In this document: positions 1 to 8,493 of the stretch, piece by piece
Layout: each line of letters begins with the position of its first letter
Position numbering within the stretch: position 1 is the first letter of the stretch
Source of the DNA: Chloroflexota bacterium
Lineage (GTDB): Bacteria; Chloroflexota; Anaerolineae; Aggregatilineales; Phototrophicaceae
NCBI GenBank assembly: GCA_026707665.1
Contig: JAPOWK010000114.1
Coordinates: forward strand, 1 to 64,000
DNA length: 64,000 nt
Reading direction: 5' to 3'
Position numbers and translations under genes: made by a program
Notes under the pieces: generated by a model
Seen by the model: only the letters and a program-made list of their open reading frames with translations
Databases searched by the model: none
Told to the model about the DNA's origin: nothing

Positions 1-296
1 GCAAATCGCGCTGTCATCTCTCGACCTGGCAGAAGACTTTCGCCGTGATCATCGAGGCGATTGCCCCCCGTCTGACTTGTCGCTTGAGCGAGGATGAAAC
101 CATCAGCTTCTGGCGGGCGCCATTTGTCGTGCGGCGGCATCACGCCAAGTGGAGCGGCGAGATTTTACGAAAATGCGGCTCAGACGCGGATGTGATCTGG
201 CTGGTGGTACGACACCAGGAAGACCCGGAGCAACATCGCGACAGTCCGCGCTATGTCCTGCTCGCGGACCTGCATAACGCCGATGGGCAATGCTGA
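1..296 (+). CDS. 3' end of an unrecognised protein (truncated by the window edge)
   Basis: A reading frame open from the window edge (codons from base 3) runs to a TGA at 294-296, giving about 97 residues of the C-terminus. A GTG at 45 is an available start, but the frame continues upstream without a stop and no ribosome binding site precedes that GTG, so a truncated longer gene is more likely. The peptide mixes hydrophobic strands (VIWLVV, YVLLADL) with basic stretches (FVVRRHHAKW). I recognise no family. Its partner and function cannot be judged because the upstream neighbour lies outside the window. Confidence 0.4.
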   Translation, partial: KSRCHLSTWQKTFAVIIEAIAPRLTCRLSEDETISFWRAPFVVRRHHAKWSGEILRKCGSDADVIWLVVRHQEDPEQHRDSPRYVLLADLHNADGQC

Positions 297-395
297 CTCG
301 CGTCCGCATGTAGAGTCGAGTTGGCTATAGAAAGTTTGCCTCTCCTTGCGATATAGTTGGGCGAGGCGCGCCTTTGAAAATATGAGGATCAGGCC

Positions 396-1415
396 ATGGC
401 AAAGTTGACGGTCGCAATTTTGGGTTTGGACCGGCTCGGCGCCTCGATTGCGCTGCGCCTGCAAACCTACGTTGAGAAAGGGGGTCAGCACCGCTTCGAG
501 TTGATCGGCTACGACAGTCGGGAAGACTTTGAAAAGCCCGCGCGCAAGCTCAAGGTCTTTGACAAGGTGGAGCGCAAAGCCTACGCCGCCGTTGAATCCG
601 CTGATCTCGTCATCATGAACTTGCCATTCGAAGACCTGCGCGCCGGCTATGAGTTGGTGGCCTCGTCATTGCGTGAGGGCGTCGTCATCCTGGACACGGC
701 GGTGATAAAACAGCCGTCGCTTCGCTGGGCGGCCGAGTTCCTAAGCGAAGATCATCACGTCATCGGCTTTACGCCAGTTGTCAATGCGGAATTTATGCTG
801 GAGCATCCGTTGACGCCGGAGCATGCCGCCGATGACTACTTCCACGATAGCCAGATCTATTTGACACCGGCTGTCAACAGCATCAGGGAAGCGATTGATC
901 TGGCCGTCAACTTTTCGCTCATCCTAGATGGCAAGCCGCATTTTCTCGATCCCGCCGAGCACGACAGCTTGACAACGATCACGGAAGAGATACCGCAAGT
1001 GCTCAGCATCGCCGCCTACTCGGCCGCCATGAAGCACAATGCCTGGGGCGACGCGCAACGCCTGACGAACCCGCCCTTCAATGTATTGACGCGCTATCTG
1101 CTGACCCACCACCCCGATGCGCTGCGCGATGAATGGCTGGAGAATAGCGACGCGTTGGTACGCGCTATCGACGAGTTTCTGCTGACTCTGCGTCAGGTGC
1201 GCGATCGACTAGCGGAAGGCGACGAAAGCGCCATTGAAGCTTTCCTGATCGACGCCTCGGATGATTACCAGGAGTGGATCAACAAGCGGCATAAAGGCGA
1301 TTGGGACGATCAGCCATCCGCGCGCGTCCAATATGACACATCGATCGCCGGCACTTTGTTTGGCAGTGCGATCGGCAAGCGCCTGTTCGGCGGCAACAAG
1401 GATGGCGACAGATAA
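396..1415 (+). CDS. TyrA / prephenate dehydrogenase-like NAD(P)-binding protein
   Basis: A 339-residue protein starting with a Rossmann beta-alpha-beta fold: residues 5-20 read VAILGLDRLGASIALR, a glycine-rich loop of GxxxxG type. A DLVIMNLPFED strand follows near residue 70, typical of TyrA and 6-phosphogluconate-dehydrogenase-like enzymes, then a mostly helical C-terminal half that would form the dimer domain. The family oxidatively decarboxylates prephenate or arogenate in tyrosine synthesis. The usual GxGxxG is altered and I cannot identify the catalytic histidine with certainty, so the substrate is inference. AGGATCAGG lies just before the ATG. The gene is monocistronic, followed by a 186-nt gap. 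Confidence 0.65.
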   Translation: MAKLTVAILGLDRLGASIALRLQTYVEKGGQHRFELIGYDSREDFEKPARKLKVFDKVERKAYAAVESADLVIMNLPFEDLRAGYELVASSLREGVVILDTAVIKQPSLRWAAEFLSEDHHVIGFTPVVNAEFMLEHPLTPEHAADDYFHDSQIYLTPAVNSIREAIDLAVNFSLILDGKPHFLDPAEHDSLTTITEEIPQVLSIAAYSAAMKHNAWGDAQRLTNPPFNVLTRYLLTHHPDALRDEWLENSDALVRAIDEFLLTLRQVRDRLAEGDESAIEAFLIDASDDYQEWINKRHKGDWDDQPSARVQYDTSIAGTLFGSAIGKRLFGGNKDGDR

Positions 1416-1498
1416 ACCGATGTCATATATTGATAGCGGGAAACATTGCATTCGAATTTGACCGTGCTTGATATTAGAGGTGTGACATCGAAGAATAT

Positions 1499-1527
1499 TT
1501 GACCGCGCGCGATAAATGAGATAAAGT
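1499..1527 (+). promoter_or_regulatory. Putative sigma-70 promoter of the PDZ-protein gene
   Basis: TTGACC (1499-1504), a 17-nt spacer and TAAAGT (1522-1527) lie about 75 nt upstream of the ATG at 1602. The element TTTGACCGYGC occurs twice, at 1457 and 1498, about 41 nt apart, which could be a tandem regulator site or chance. Confidence 0.45.
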
Positions 1528-1601
1528 TATCGGTAGTAAGCTATACGTGAAGCATTGGCAATTGCTTGAGCAATCTATTGAAGTTAAGGGGGCATCGCAC
1601 A

Positions 1602-2936
1602 ATGAAACGAATCCCAGGCATTTTCTTACGCATTCTCGTCCTGTTGGCGCTCTTGATGACATCCGCTGTCGCTTTGGCGCAGGAGGAAGCGCCAAGTGAA
1701 AGCGCGGCCACGCCGCCGTTCATCGGCATCCGTTACTGGCATCATGATGAAGGGCTATTTGTCACCGGCATCATCCCCAATACACCTGCGGCCGAGGTGG
1801 AACTGGAAGCGGGTGATATCGTCATGGCTGCCAACGGCGAATCCCTCCGTGTTGAATCCGTGCGCGACGTCGTTTGGAAACACGAAATCGGCGCCACTAT
1901 TTCCTTGCGCATCGACCGCGACGGCAGACAGTTCGAGCAAGCTCTGACGTTGATGGCGCTGCCTGAGGACTTGTTCGAGAATCCCGATTACGCGATGCCG
2001 TTGGATCTGGCCTCGGTCGGTCTGTTTGTTGCTCAATGCGATGACAAGCTGCTGGTAATTGGCGCCTTGGCCGATTCGGAGGTTGCGACCGCCGGGTTCC
2101 ACGTCCACGACGAAATCACCGCGATAAACGGTGGCGAAGTGAACACCATTGGCGAAGCGGATGCTGCCGTTTCCGTCCTGCAAGCAGGTGACGAGCTCAG
2201 CTTCGAGATTTTGAGCGGCGACCGCGCGATGACGATCAAGGTCATCGCAGAAGATCACCGCCGGCGCGATCCCCGGCGCGATCCCCGACGCGGTCCGCCT
2301 CGCCGGCCGCATCCGCGCCTGGAGGTTGAACGCGCTTATGTCTCCGAGAATATCGAGCTGGGTTACGGCGATGGCTTCGTTGTCGTGAGCGTCCTGGATC
2401 CGGCGCACGAATTGTACGCGGCTGGTCTGCGCCAATTTGACCTCATCGTCGAGGCCAATGGCGCTCCGGTAGAAGAAGCTGCTGAGCTGTTCCGCGGCGA
2501 CACGATCAGTATCGCAGTCGAACGCATGAATAGCACCTTGCACTTCGACATTCCGGTATCGGCGGCGCCGCTGCTGATATTTGGCGATGTCGAGCCGGTC
2601 GAGCAGGATCGCTCGCAGTGGCTGGGCTTGCACGAGAAGCAAGTTACGCTAGGCGTTCGCTACCTGCAGCTGGAGCCGGACAGCCCCTACTTTGAGGGCA
2701 GCGCGGTGAATCACGGCGCCTACATCGCCGAGGTCATTGAAGGTCTGCCCGCGGTGAAAGCCGGTGTTCAGGAGGGCGACATCATCGTGGCGGTCGCTGG
2801 CGAGCCGGTCACGATGGAGATCGACCTGCGCAACCGCATCTATTTCCACGAACCGGGCGAGCGGGTGACGCTCGATATCCTGCGCGATGGCGAGATCCTG
2901 CAGATTGAGGTGACGCTGAGGGTAGCGAGCAAGTAA
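1602..2936 (+). CDS. Secreted protein with four tandem PDZ-like domains
   Basis: A 444-residue protein. The ATG at 1602 is chosen because AAGGGGG lies 10 nt upstream and a signal peptide starts there directly (basic MKR, a leucine-rich core, ALA|QEE cleavage near residue 27). A TTG at 1566 in the same frame lacks both. Four PDZ-like repeats follow at about residues 37-120, 130-215, 240-325 and 345-440, each with the GDxIxxxNG-type turn (AGDIVMAANG, VHDEITAING, QFDLIVEANG, EGDIIVAVAG). There is no trypsin-like protease domain, unlike HtrA/DegP. An Arg/Pro-rich linker (RDPRRDPRRGPPRRPHPR) joins repeats 2 and 3. The likely role is an extracytoplasmic peptide-binding scaffold, which is inference. 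Confidence 0.75.
   Translation: MKRIPGIFLRILVLLALLMTSAVALAQEEAPSESAATPPFIGIRYWHHDEGLFVTGIIPNTPAAEVELEAGDIVMAANGESLRVESVRDVVWKHEIGATISLRIDRDGRQFEQALTLMALPEDLFENPDYAMPLDLASVGLFVAQCDDKLLVIGALADSEVATAGFHVHDEITAINGGEVNTIGEADAAVSVLQAGDELSFEILSGDRAMTIKVIAEDHRRRDPRRDPRRGPPRRPHPRLEVERAYVSENIELGYGDGFVVVSVLDPAHELYAAGLRQFDLIVEANGAPVEEAAELFRGDTISIAVERMNSTLHFDIPVSAAPLLIFGDVEPVEQDRSQWLGLHEKQVTLGVRYLQLEPDSPYFEGSAVNHGAYIAEVIEGLPAVKAGVQEGDIIVAVAGEPVTMEIDLRNRIYFHEPGERVTLDILRDGEILQIEVTLRVASK
2262..2297 (+). repeat. Three-copy 12-bp in-frame tandem repeat
   Basis: CGGCGCGATCCC occurs twice exactly (2262-2273, 2274-2285), followed by a degenerate CGACGCGGTCCG. Being 12 bp it keeps frame and encodes the RDPR-type linker between PDZ repeats 2 and 3. 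This points to slippage-driven linker growth. Confidence 0.75.
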
Positions 2937-2964
2937 GCCCCGCTCGGAGCACGAGAATTCAGAA

Positions 2965-2992
2965 GCCCCTGTCAGATGGCAGGGGTTTTTTT
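2965..2992 (+). terminator. Rho-independent terminator after the PDZ gene
   Basis: CCCCTG (2966-2971) pairs with CAGGGG (2980-2985) across an 8-nt loop and is followed directly by seven T residues. The T-tract faces the plus strand only. The convergent helicase gene ending at 3012 gets no T-tract from this hairpin. Confidence 0.85.
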
Positions 2993-3011
2993 GATCTTGA
3001 TAGCGGATCCT

Positions 3012-6000
3012 CTACGCAAACAAATTCTGAAGTATTTGGTCGATTCGTTGCATATCCAGCCCACCGTTCTGATCCTCTTTCGAAGTTACCAGAATATCTG
3101 AATCGCCATCATCTTCCTCATATGGCAATATGCCTTGCTCCAGATACCAAGCTTTTTTGGCTTCCCACTTTTGCTTGTATTGTGGTACGTGCAACATTCC
3201 CAAGTGTTCCCAATACACTCTTCTCCCGACGTCATAGTCCTCAATTGTGAAATCGGGAAGTTTGCCTTCTAATGGTAATTCGTACTCCCACACCACATTG
3301 TGACGATCAAACGCCTCCGCTATTGCTAGCTCCGATTTTGAGCGCACACGAATTCCGCTTGAAGTCGTATGTATGAGATTCTGTTCCATGTAAACAGGTT
3401 CCTGAGTCTCGCTACTTACTACAGGTCGTAGATTTGGTGGTCTGAACAGATTCGTTATGCGCCGGTAGATTGCCGAAGAAAGCGCGTCCGTGTACGGCTG
3501 CAATTCTAAGAAGTCTCCTTGATGAAGCAATATCACCCGATCCGTTTGACGAGTCAACGCTGTATAAAGCAGTTCTCGCGACAGCATTCGGCTTGGATTT
3601 GGGAGAATGAGGAACACAACTCCAAACTCACTTCCCTGCGCTTTGTGAATCGTCAGCGCGTAAGCTAGTTGGAGCGGAGGTGTACCATGTTCAGTGAATT
3701 CCCAGGGTTCGTACGTATATGCATAACCTGATTGTGAAGCGAATTCCACCTCAAGCGTTTTAGGATTCCAATCTCTTGAGGGCTTCCGGCGATGACCGAC
3801 CACAATGCCAATTTCACCGTTGGCTATGTATTCTAACGCGCCCTCCCTCGGAAACACGGCATATGTTCCGCCTGGTGTAATACGCGAATTGTTGCGAGCA
3901 TGGTTAACTACGTTGATGACTTTGTCACCATATAAGATTTCCTCATTTCCGATTGGCGGGGGAAACTTTCGATACCTCCAAGACTGTGGACTGTTTACGT
4001 GTTCTCGCACTTTCTGCTGGAAGTGACGTTGAATAGAACGATTGATCGAACGAACGCCAAATAAGTCACCGCGCACAGGTGACAAGACTTGCCATCGGGC
4101 TATGTTGCCAGAAACTTTCCCGAGATCGAAAAACGGGTATCTAGTTCTATTCCCGTATCTCACAGCTCCAAGCGAATACGCAAACTGATCTAGCTCATCG
4201 TCGGATTCTTCTACATCGTCAAACTCCAGTTCCGACAAGTAATCGCGCATCTTCTCAAATAAAATTGACTGTAACTGATGTGGTTCGTCCCACCGAATCG
4301 CCTCAATATGGTTGGCTTGGCCGCTAGTGACTTTGCTCCAGATGTCGTCATCACCTGCGAAAATTGGCTTTCCGCTGAACCAATTTGCGAGCGTCAAGTC
4401 GTCTCGGTCTTCGCCCTGTTGGCGACGGCTGATTCTGAGTTCCGCCAGAGCATTGGGGTGGTGATCGCTCAGATACTCGATAATGTCGACGAATGGACGG
4501 CCTGTTCCGATAGGAGGGAGTTGCTGTGGATCGCCGACTAAGATTATCCGTTTCGCCGCTCTTACAACACTGAGTAGTGACGCCAATTGCGGCTCAGTCA
4601 GCATCGAAGATTCATCAATCACTACGGTGTCCGGAACGGAGTCAAGACGCTGCCCCCTTTTCGCAAGAGAGTATCGGTCCAACTCACCATCATACAATCT
4701 GTATTTGTAAAGAAACTGAGCGATTGTCTGTGCCTTGGTGGTCCTTATTCCCGCCTCCATACGTACACGCGCCTTGCCAGTCGGTGCTAGCAATAGGACG
4801 CTGTTCTCTATGTCAGTTGAATTACACAAGATTTCCAACAGTGTAGTCTTTCCAGTTCCGGCGCCGCCAACCAAAACCGAAAACGGCGAGCGATATAACT
4901 TCGCCAAGGCTTCTTCTTTTTCGCCACGTGCAAGCCTTTCAAGTTCTTGATCATCTACCGCACCCTGAACATCGCCGAATCTGTCATCAAGAATTCTCTT
5001 CCAATCATGCTCTCCGCCGAGAGGCTTCCGTTTTTTCAAGATTCGTTTGATACGACGAATCTCATTCACGAATTCAGCTATTTGCTTAAGTTGATACGCT
5101 TCTCCGCCTTCATGAGTGTCTTCAAGACTTATAGCTTGTTTGAATTCGTGTTCGGCTACGGCAAGATCAAGCACAACATCATTCACAGTCAACGTTTTCG
5201 TAATGTCAGTCTCGCGTAAACGATCCATCAGTAAATCGCGTGGAAGTAAACTATGTCCTTCTATCGCAGCAAGTTCGAGATAGTAGACACAGAATGCTTT
5301 AACTCTCCTCGGATCGGTAGGTCCGTCCATGTTGGAAGGTTCCGGCAGCGGAAACTTTTCTCCTATTACGGTGTCGTCTGGAAACAATCCACGATCTATC
5401 GTTCTCAAAGAAATTCCGTCAATTTCGAAGCGATCGCACTCATATAGCAAATAAGGGTTAGACAATAGGTCCGCAGAGAGTTCTCTACTAAAGTATTTGG
5501 CAGCCTGGTCACGACTGATACTAAATCGAGATAGAAGCTTTAACATGTGACGATCTGACTCCGTCGTCATTTCCCATAATCGCTTAACTGATTTCAAGTA
5601 TCTCGGTCCGCTCGGCAGCCGATCAGGACTGTCAAGAGCTAGTTCAAAATACTCCCAGGGGTCGACATCATATTCGGAGTTTTCCGCACGCAAAATCTTG
5701 TTAATCTCAAACGCGATGAGCGTACCGTTTTCGATTCCAAAAGCGCTAAGTGCCGAGCCCATTCCAGGATAGGGACCGCGCATTCTCCAAAGATGATTCA
5801 ACTGCTCATCTATCCAATTGATGTAAACAGTCCAGTTGCCTGCGATAGGCACTTTATCTTGCGTCAGCCGGTCCAATACTCCGCGACACTCCAACAGTGC
5901 ACTTATGGCTTCGTCATGATGCACGTGTGCAGTCGCATAAGAAAAGCTGCCTCGCGCCTCGTCTGGAGTGAATGCCACATAGCGCTCCGGGTCGATTGAA

Positions 6001-6818
6001 CTATCATTCCTACTAAGATCAAGTACGTCCTTGTAGGGCAAGAGAAATCCATCAATAAAGCCCCTGGTCTTATCAGGACGAATGGAATGACCTATGTTTC
6101 GTTCCCAGATGTAGCCATGCCAAAGCCTTTCGCTATCTGTTGTATCGTATTTTTTGATTTCACCCACAAAATCAACTAATCCCACACCAACCAATACGCG
6201 GCGCGGGTCATTGGTTAATGGCACGTCCATAGCATAGAAGAATACTAGAGATTCGTGGGCCCTTATTGCGCTAGCGAAAGTATCTAGCATTAGTCTCTGG
6301 TTCTCTGGGTGCTGCACCCAAGGTGATCGAAAACCGAGTTCCTCTTCGGTTGGCCCAAGATCACGTCCAAAAGGGATACGATACCAGTCAATGGGATCAA
6401 AATAGCGGCTATCATTGTCCTTTTCATTCGGCATCATTTTGATACTGGATTTGTTCAACCAGCGAAATGGTGTAGCAATTGCGGAGTATTCTGGAAACCT
6501 GATTCGGGTAGGTTTGAAGTTTCTATGAAGCCGGCTATTTGTGTACGGATGCCGTTTCCAATGGAAATACTCAAATGGGGACATGAACCCGCCGCGTTCA
6601 GCACCGCATCCAACATGGATATCTGGCCGGTCAATTTTGTCCCAACTCACTCCAGCGTTTTCAACTTCAAAACGGTCGTTGCGATTCTTCATTATGTGGT
6701 CGAGTGCTACGCAAGACGTGTTTGCCCTTGGGTTACGACAGATCGTGCCATTCCAGCCGTTGTCATGCCAAGGAACACGAATTGACAAGTGCATGGTAGG
6801 AAGTTGAGGGTGCGACAT
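3012..6818 (-). CDS. Large RecD-like SF1 helicase fused to a C-terminal PD-(D/E)XK-type nuclease
   Basis: A 1268-residue protein; ATG at 6818 chosen for AGGAG seven nt upstream. Residues 1-~400 form an unrecognised region with a WHDNGWNG motif, ERGGF and WERNIGHSIRP. About 400-520 resembles the NPYLL helical region of RecD2. The helicase core has Walker A GGAGTGKTT (Lys657), Walker B VIDES (Asp735/Glu736), motif III GDPQQLPP, a UvrD_C_2-like LTIHKAQGSEF near 1060 and YTALTR near 1085. The C-terminus carries a nuclease signature: SKSE (Glu1163), PDF (Asp1189), WEHLG (Glu1204) and downstream lysines. It is visibly AT-richer than its flanks and starts 28 nt behind rny, so it may ride on that transcript. 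Expected activity is ATP-driven DNA unwinding with cleavage; a defence role is inference. Confidence 0.85.
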   Translation of the reverse strand: MSHPQLPTMHLSIRVPWHDNGWNGTICRNPRANTSCVALDHIMKNRNDRFEVENAGVSWDKIDRPDIHVGCGAERGGFMSPFEYFHWKRHPYTNSRLHRNFKPTRIRFPEYSAIATPFRWLNKSSIKMMPNEKDNDSRYFDPIDWYRIPFGRDLGPTEEELGFRSPWVQHPENQRLMLDTFASAIRAHESLVFFYAMDVPLTNDPRRVLVGVGLVDFVGEIKKYDTTDSERLWHGYIWERNIGHSIRPDKTRGFIDGFLLPYKDVLDLSRNDSSIDPERYVAFTPDEARGSFSYATAHVHHDEAISALLECRGVLDRLTQDKVPIAGNWTVYINWIDEQLNHLWRMRGPYPGMGSALSAFGIENGTLIAFEINKILRAENSEYDVDPWEYFELALDSPDRLPSGPRYLKSVKRLWEMTTESDRHMLKLLSRFSISRDQAAKYFSRELSADLLSNPYLLYECDRFEIDGISLRTIDRGLFPDDTVIGEKFPLPEPSNMDGPTDPRRVKAFCVYYLELAAIEGHSLLPRDLLMDRLRETDITKTLTVNDVVLDLAVAEHEFKQAISLEDTHEGGEAYQLKQIAEFVNEIRRIKRILKKRKPLGGEHDWKRILDDRFGDVQGAVDDQELERLARGEKEEALAKLYRSPFSVLVGGAGTGKTTLLEILCNSTDIENSVLLLAPTGKARVRMEAGIRTTKAQTIAQFLYKYRLYDGELDRYSLAKRGQRLDSVPDTVVIDESSMLTEPQLASLLSVVRAAKRIILVGDPQQLPPIGTGRPFVDIIEYLSDHHPNALAELRISRRQQGEDRDDLTLANWFSGKPIFAGDDDIWSKVTSGQANHIEAIRWDEPHQLQSILFEKMRDYLSELEFDDVEESDDELDQFAYSLGAVRYGNRTRYPFFDLGKVSGNIARWQVLSPVRGDLFGVRSINRSIQRHFQQKVREHVNSPQSWRYRKFPPPIGNEEILYGDKVINVVNHARNNSRITPGGTYAVFPREGALEYIANGEIGIVVGHRRKPSRDWNPKTLEVEFASQSGYAYTYEPWEFTEHGTPPLQLAYALTIHKAQGSEFGVVFLILPNPSRMLSRELLYTALTRQTDRVILLHQGDFLELQPYTDALSSAIYRRITNLFRPPNLRPVVSSETQEPVYMEQNLIHTTSSGIRVRSKSELAIAEAFDRHNVVWEYELPLEGKLPDFTIEDYDVGRRVYWEHLGMLHVPQYKQKWEAKKAWYLEQGILPYEEDDGDSDILVTSKEDQNGGLDMQRIDQILQNLFA

Positions 6819-6846
6819 GCTTATACTCCTGTGAATGTCAGTCCTG

Positions 6847-8418
6847 CTACTTCGCGTACTCCACCCGCCGCGTCTCGCGGATGACGTGCACCTTGATTTG
6901 CCCGGGATACTGCATATCGCTCTCGATCCGTTTGGCGATATCGCGCGCCAGCTGAATGGAGGCGTAGTCATCAACCACTTCCGGCCGCACGATGATGCGC
7001 ACCTCGCGGCCAGCCTGCAGCGCGTAGCTCTGGTCGACGCCGTCGAAGCTGTCAGCGATTTCCTCCAATTGCTTGACGCGGCGGATGTAAGAATCAAGAC
7101 TTTCGCGCCGGGCGCCGGGGCGCGCGCCGGATATGGCGTCAGCCGCCTCGACGATGAAGGCTTCGACGCACTCTTTCTCCACTTCGTGATGATGGGCGGC
7201 GATGCAATTGACGACCGCGTCCTTGCCGCCGTAGCGCTTGACGAACTCGGCGCCGATCAGCGCGTGCGTGCCCTCGACGCTGTGGTCGATCGCCTTGCCA
7301 ATGTCGTGCAGCAGGCCGCCGGCTTTAGCGATGTTGACGTCGGCGCCCAATTCCATCGCGATCATGCCGGCGATATGCGCCGTTTCAATGGCATGGGCAT
7401 GCTGATTCTGTCCGTAGCTGGTGCGGAACTTCAACTGCCCCAACAGCTTCAGCACTTCCGTGTGCAAGCCGTGGATGCCGGTCTCGTAAGCGGCGCGCTC
7501 GCCCTCTTCGCGAACGATCTGTTCCACTTCCGCGCGCGTGTCTTCGACCAGTTTTTCAATCCGCGCCGGATGAATGCGCCCGTCGACGACCAGTTTCGCC
7601 ATCGTCCGCTTCGCCACTTCGCGGCGTACCGGGTCGAAACTGCTGATGGTGACCGACTCTGGCGAGTCATCCACGACGACATCGACGCCGGTCGCCAGCT
7701 CGAATGAGCGGATATTGCGCCCGTTGCGACCGATGATGCGGCCTTTCATGTCGTCGCTGGGCAAGTGAACCACGCTGACTGAGATTTCGTTCACCTGCTC
7801 GGAAGCCAGTCGCTGTATTGCCATGGCGATGAGGCTGCGCGCCCGTTGATCGGCGGTTTCGCGCGCCTCCGCTTCAACTTGCCGGATGATCCTAGCCATA
7901 TCATTGCGCGCATCCAGTTCAATCGAATCCAGCAACTGCTGACGCGCTTCATCGATTGTCATTTGGGCGATGACCTCGAGCCTCTCGACCATAACGGCCT
8001 CAGACTTTTTGAGATCGTTTTCCTTCCTATCCAGCCGGCTCTGGCGCTTATTCAACTGCTGATCGCGTTGCTCAAGACGTTCCATCCGATTGTCAAGTTC
8101 TTTTCGCCGGCGCTGAATGCGTTCGTCCTCGTCACTTAGATCGCGGCGGCGACGCGAGATTTTCGTTTCCGCCTCACTGATGCGGCGCTGCGCGTCATTA
8201 TCGGCATTGACGAGGATCGCCGCCTTTTCCGCCTCGGCATTGTTCAGAATCTGTTTCGCATCTTCCGACGCTTTGAGGAGAGCGCTCTGTCCTTCTTCCT
8301 GCTGCTTTTTCAGCAGCGCGCGCGCGCTCCGGCGGCCTCCGACGACATAGCCCGCGATAATCCCGACGATGGCGACGACAATTGCGAGTACGATTGTAGT
8401 AAGATCATGGATTTCCAT
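6847..8418 (-). CDS. rny: Ribonuclease Y
   Basis: A 523-residue membrane-anchored endoribonuclease that initiates mRNA decay. All expected parts are present in order: one N-terminal transmembrane helix (about 8-27), a long charged coiled coil (about 30-200), a KH domain with GRIIGRNGRN near residue 226, and an HD domain with LLHDIGKA near residue 371 that binds the catalytic metals. Length is standard. It follows recX by 76 nt on the same strand and precedes the helicase-nuclease gene by 28 nt. Confidence 0.97.
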   Translation of the reverse strand: MEIHDLTTIVLAIVVAIVGIIAGYVVGGRRSARALLKKQQEEGQSALLKASEDAKQILNNAEAEKAAILVNADNDAQRRISEAETKISRRRRDLSDEDERIQRRRKELDNRMERLEQRDQQLNKRQSRLDRKENDLKKSEAVMVERLEVIAQMTIDEARQQLLDSIELDARNDMARIIRQVEAEARETADQRARSLIAMAIQRLASEQVNEISVSVVHLPSDDMKGRIIGRNGRNIRSFELATGVDVVVDDSPESVTISSFDPVRREVAKRTMAKLVVDGRIHPARIEKLVEDTRAEVEQIVREEGERAAYETGIHGLHTEVLKLLGQLKFRTSYGQNQHAHAIETAHIAGMIAMELGADVNIAKAGGLLHDIGKAIDHSVEGTHALIGAEFVKRYGGKDAVVNCIAAHHHEVEKECVEAFIVEAADAISGARPGARRESLDSYIRRVKQLEEIADSFDGVDQSYALQAGREVRIIVRPEVVDDYASIQLARDIAKRIESDMQYPGQIKVHVIRETRRVEYAK

Positions 8419-8493
8419 AGTGGCTTGACGGTATCCATAGGATACATTCGTCTTGCTCCTTTCTTCAATTGATTCGGCGTTGGTCCACCGATA

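Noticed and set aside
2965..2992. Bidirectional terminator also serving the helicase gene
   Set aside because: On the minus strand the stem is followed by CTTCTG, not a U-tract, so it acts only for the plus-strand gene.
6819..7097. Extension of the helicase frame upstream of 6818 into rny
   Set aside because: The frame is open by chance over the antiparallel-composition of rny. A good Shine-Dalgarno precedes the ATG at 6818, and the extra 93 residues look like low-complexity shadow sequence (Ser/Arg/Thr-rich).
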